Shown: positions 58,585-60,535 of the stretch, in pieces | Position numbering within the stretch: the first letter of the stretch is position 1 | Layout: each line of letters starts with the position of its first letter | Assembly (NCBI GenBank): GCA_002347365.1 | Contig: DDWT01000012.1 | Location: 1-60,535 of the forward strand | From: Actinobacteria bacterium UBA2279 | GTDB lineage: Bacteria; Actinomycetota; Coriobacteriia; Anaerosomatales; Anaerosomataceae | Length of the DNA stretch: 60,535 nt | Direction: 5' to 3' | The notes under the pieces: model-generated | What the model saw: only the letters and a program-made list of their open reading frames with translations | Database searches by the model: none | What the model was told of the DNA's origin: nothing | Translations under genes and position numbers: made by a program

Positions 58585-59238
58585 TCACTCCTTTGTGAAC
58601 AGGCCACGGGCCAAGGCGTCGAGGCCGACTTCGAACTGACGGTCGTGGTACTTGGTGAAGTCGATGTCGTCGACTTCGGTCAACATGCGGTGGATGTTGG
58701 CGAACTCATCGGCGGGGAGAAGCGTGAGCCCTTCGAGGCCCTCCTCGGACTTGGGGTCCGACTGCAGGCCGGTTTGCCCGGACACGCAGCCTAGTACGTA
58801 GGCTGCCATCGAGTCCAAAGCGAGCAGTGCGTACGTCGCATCGAAGTCGGCGTCGAAGAAGATGCCGAGGATGTGTTCGACAGGGCCAACCTGGGCCGGA
58901 CTGCGCATGGGCTTCCCGATGAGTAAGGGGAGGGCGTTTGGGTGTCGCAGGAGCGTGCTGCGGAAGCCGCGAGCTGTGCGACAGAAGCGATCGATGGGCG
59001 CGGCGTCGCAGTCTGGCTGCTCCAAGTCGGGGTCTTCCATGACGGCATCGGCCACCAGATCGTAGAGCGCGGCCTTGTTCGGTACGTGGTAGTAGAGGGT
59101 CGAGACGTCGACGCCTAGAGCAAGGGCGAGGTCCCGCATGGAATGCCCCTCCATCCCGTACTCGTCAACGAGACCGAGCGCCGCTTTCACGATACGGTCC
59201 CGGGTGAGGGTTTCGTGTCCTGGCTTGCGCGGGGTCAT
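58585..59238 (-). CDS. TetR-family repressor of the MFS exporter
   Basis: 217 residues: TetR HTH (HSMRDLALALGVDVSTLYYHVPNKAALYDLVADAV), with a TetR_C-type C-terminal domain resembling the tetracycline repressor class. ATG at 59238 lies 25 bp from twin operators (59263-59307). It represses itself and the exporter (inference). Confidence 0.92.
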   Translation of the reverse strand: MTPRKPGHETLTRDRIVKAALGLVDEYGMEGHSMRDLALALGVDVSTLYYHVPNKAALYDLVADAVMEDPDLEQPDCDAAPIDRFCRTARGFRSTLLRHPNALPLLIGKPMRSPAQVGPVEHILGIFFDADFDATYALLALDSMAAYVLGCVSGQTGLQSDPKSEEGLEGLTLLPADEFANIHRMLTEVDDIDFTKYHDRQFEVGLDALARGLFTKE

Positions 59239-59262
59239 ATCTCTCAGCTCCTTGGAGGATCA

Positions 59263-59307
59263 CTTATCCAACAACGTTGGGTACATTATCCCACAATGTT
59301 GGATAAG
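59263..59307. promoter_or_regulatory. Twin TetR operators
   Basis: Two similar palindromes, CCAACAACGTTGG (59268-59280) and CCCACAATGTTGG (59290-59302), with centres 22 bp apart, lie within a larger inverted repeat CTTATCCAACA (59263-59273) / TGTTGGATAAG (59297-59307). Placed upstream of the TetR gene, they are its probable operators. Confidence 0.75.
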
Positions 59308-59399
59308 TCAAGCCGCTGAGACCCGCATGAGCAAGCACGCGCGTCGGAGTCCGATGGGCCATACCATCGCCTGTCAGTTGCTATTGGCGCGGCGTCGTT

Positions 59400-60041
59400 C
59401 TAGATGCCGAGCGAGACCAGCACGCTTTGCAGGCCGTTCAGTAGCAACTGCACGCCCACGACGGCGAGCACAAGGCCCATCAGCCGGTTGAGTGCTCTGA
59501 TCCCGGTCCGCCCAAGGTAGCGCACCAGTGGTTTGCCGAAGACGAAGAGCAGGTAGGTCACCACGCACAAGGCGCCGAAGGCGGTGATCGTGATCGCCAC
59601 TTCGGCGAACCCTCCGTGACCCGAGTAGCTGAGCGCCGTGGCGATGGTGCCCGGCCCCACCAGTATCGGTACGGCAAGAGGAGAGATGGCCATGTCGAGA
59701 CTGGTCGAGAAGTCCTGCGCATCGACGATGCTTGCCTTTGGGCTTTGGATATTGGATGAGTCACCCTGGAGCATCTTGTAGCCGATGATGAAGGCGATAG
59801 CGCCGCCGGTGAGTTGCAGAGCCGAAAGTGTGATGCCGAGAAGGGCGAAGATCCACTTGCCGGTGACACAGAGCACCGCAACGATGATGAACGCCACCAC
59901 CACCGCCCTGCGCGCGATCTGCTTGCGCATCTCTTTGGTCTCGTCCTCCGTGATGCTGAGGAAGATGGGCGTGCTTGCGATGGGGTTTGAGATCGCCAAG
60001 AATCCCGCGAAGACTGTCACGGCAAAGCCCAGGTAGTTCAC
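59400..60041 (-). CDS. MarC-family integral membrane protein
   Basis: 213 residues, six helices: YLGFAVTVFAGFLAISNPIASTPIFLSITEDE at the start, VVVAFIIVAVLCVTGKWIFALLGITLSALQLTGGAIAFIIGYKML, GPGTIATALSY and the C-terminal RLMGLVLAVVGVQLLLNGL. Function unknown despite the MarC name. GTG at 60041 with AAAGGAG 12 nt upstream; the longer frame above it starts unlike the family. Confidence 0.88.
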   Translation of the reverse strand: MNYLGFAVTVFAGFLAISNPIASTPIFLSITEDETKEMRKQIARRAVVVAFIIVAVLCVTGKWIFALLGITLSALQLTGGAIAFIIGYKMLQGDSSNIQSPKASIVDAQDFSTSLDMAISPLAVPILVGPGTIATALSYSGHGGFAEVAITITAFGALCVVTYLLFVFGKPLVRYLGRTGIRALNRLMGLVLAVVGVQLLLNGLQSVLVSLGI

Positions 60042-60149
60042 GGTGAGGCGCGCTCCTTTCGGCAATGGTTCGTCGTCTCGACGGATGATTGCGCCATTCC
60101 ATCGTAACAAAGGACCGCGCTGCCTACCCGTCGGTTGCGCTCTGCGCTC

Positions 60150-60535
60150 CTAGAACCGCGACAGATCGACGTCGGCGACGGGGAACTGCCGCCAGTCGCT
60201 GTCGCTGAAGTGCCACCACTCCGACGTCGATGCATTGAAGCCGACGTTGATCATGGCCATTCTGAGAACGTCGAGGTTCGCTCTCGCCTCGGCAGACATG
60301 TTCGGGTTGCCCGGTGATGCCTGAGAGGAGAAGTCGTCGAAAGCGGATGGCATCACGAGCTCGTCGCCATCGAGATTGACGAGCGTCACGTCGACCGCGC
60401 AGCCGCGATTGTGGACGGAACCGCCGGTCGACGGGTTTGCGACATACCGGCTGTCCGGGTAGATGCTCCAGAAGATCTTCTGGACTGACAGCGGCCGATA
60501 GGCATCCCACACCTTGATGTGGTAGCCAAGCGCCG
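60150..60535 (-). CDS. VanX/DdpX-type D-Ala-D-Ala dipeptidase, 5' end beyond the window
   Basis: At least 128 residues visible. Zinc and catalytic motifs of peptidase family M15D are present: SVHNRGCAVD (SxHxxGxAxD) and EWWHF, preceded by WDAYRPLSVQ. It hydrolyses D-Ala-D-Ala in the cytoplasm or periplasm, in cell-wall turnover or vancomycin resistance; no vanA/vanH is nearby. The start lies past the end of the window, so the export signal cannot be judged. Confidence 0.88.
   Translation of the reverse strand, partial: ALGYHIKVWDAYRPLSVQKIFWSIYPDSRYVANPSTGGSVHNRGCAVDVTLVNLDGDELVMPSAFDDFSSQASPGNPNMSAEARANLDVLRMAMINVGFNASTSEWWHFSDSDWRQFPVADVDLSRF

Noticed and set aside
1..60535. CRISPR array or rRNA genes
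   Set aside because: No regularly spaced short repeats and no rRNA-like stretch were seen on reading both strands.

Overview
The window is high-GC, densely packed bacterial DNA. ATGA/TGATG gene overlaps, GTG starts, the actinobacterial flavour of the proteins and a complete anaerobic redox cluster suggest an Actinomycetota lineage, perhaps a Coriobacteriia-like anaerobe. This placement is inference from gene content; no rRNA is present to confirm it.

Region by region. (1) 0-20 kb: serS, two signalling proteins, a zwf-gnd fusion gene, an envelope operon (SIMPL protein, LOG-family protein, a tiny ORF, a PEGA/beta-propeller protein), a tRNA-Ser(GCT)/tRNA-Arg(ACG) pair, an SCP2-like/Fe-ADH/aldehyde:ferredoxin oxidoreductase operon, tRNA-Ser(TGA), tadA, a DUF2207 membrane protein, a PAS histidine kinase and tRNA-Ser(GGA). 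(2) 19-21.5 kb: a REC-GGDEF protein, a small protein and a GDT1-type cation exporter. (3) 21.6-33.4 kb: a large respiratory locus with six multihaem cytochromes (52 CxxCH motifs plus four CX3CH/CX4CH variants), a Tat-exported NrfC-like Fe-S protein, an NrfD-like quinol subunit, a membrane protein, a response regulator inside the operon and a convergent two-component system. (4) 33.5-36.2 kb: a split permease pair, a MoaD-like protein and an alpha/alpha-toroid protein. (5) 36.35-39.54 kb: a 3.1-kb island inserted at the 3' half of tRNA-Ser(CGA), bounded by a perfect 62-bp direct repeat. It carries an AbiEi/AbiEii system, a second wHTH/nucleotidyltransferase pair and an IS remnant, but no integrase. 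(6) 39.7-47.3 kb: envelope proteins, an APC permease, a YihY protein and a TetR/ABC exporter operon. (7) 47.4-52.4 kb: a KdpDE-like two-component system in one operon with TrkA, a 54-residue membrane protein, TrkH and an OB-fold protein. (8) 52.6-60.5 kb: a DUF2089/SHOCT operon behind paired palindromes, DegV, ablB-ablA (N-acetyl-beta-lysine), a TetR-MFS pair with twin operators, MarC and a truncated VanX-type dipeptidase.

Functional themes: anaerobic electron transfer (NrfD/multihaem, AOR); osmotic and potassium homeostasis (Trk plus N-acetyl-beta-lysine); a decoding set in which serS and four tRNA-Ser isoacceptors (GCT, TGA, GGA, CGA) lie within 36.4 kb; and phage defence carried on a tRNA-targeted island.
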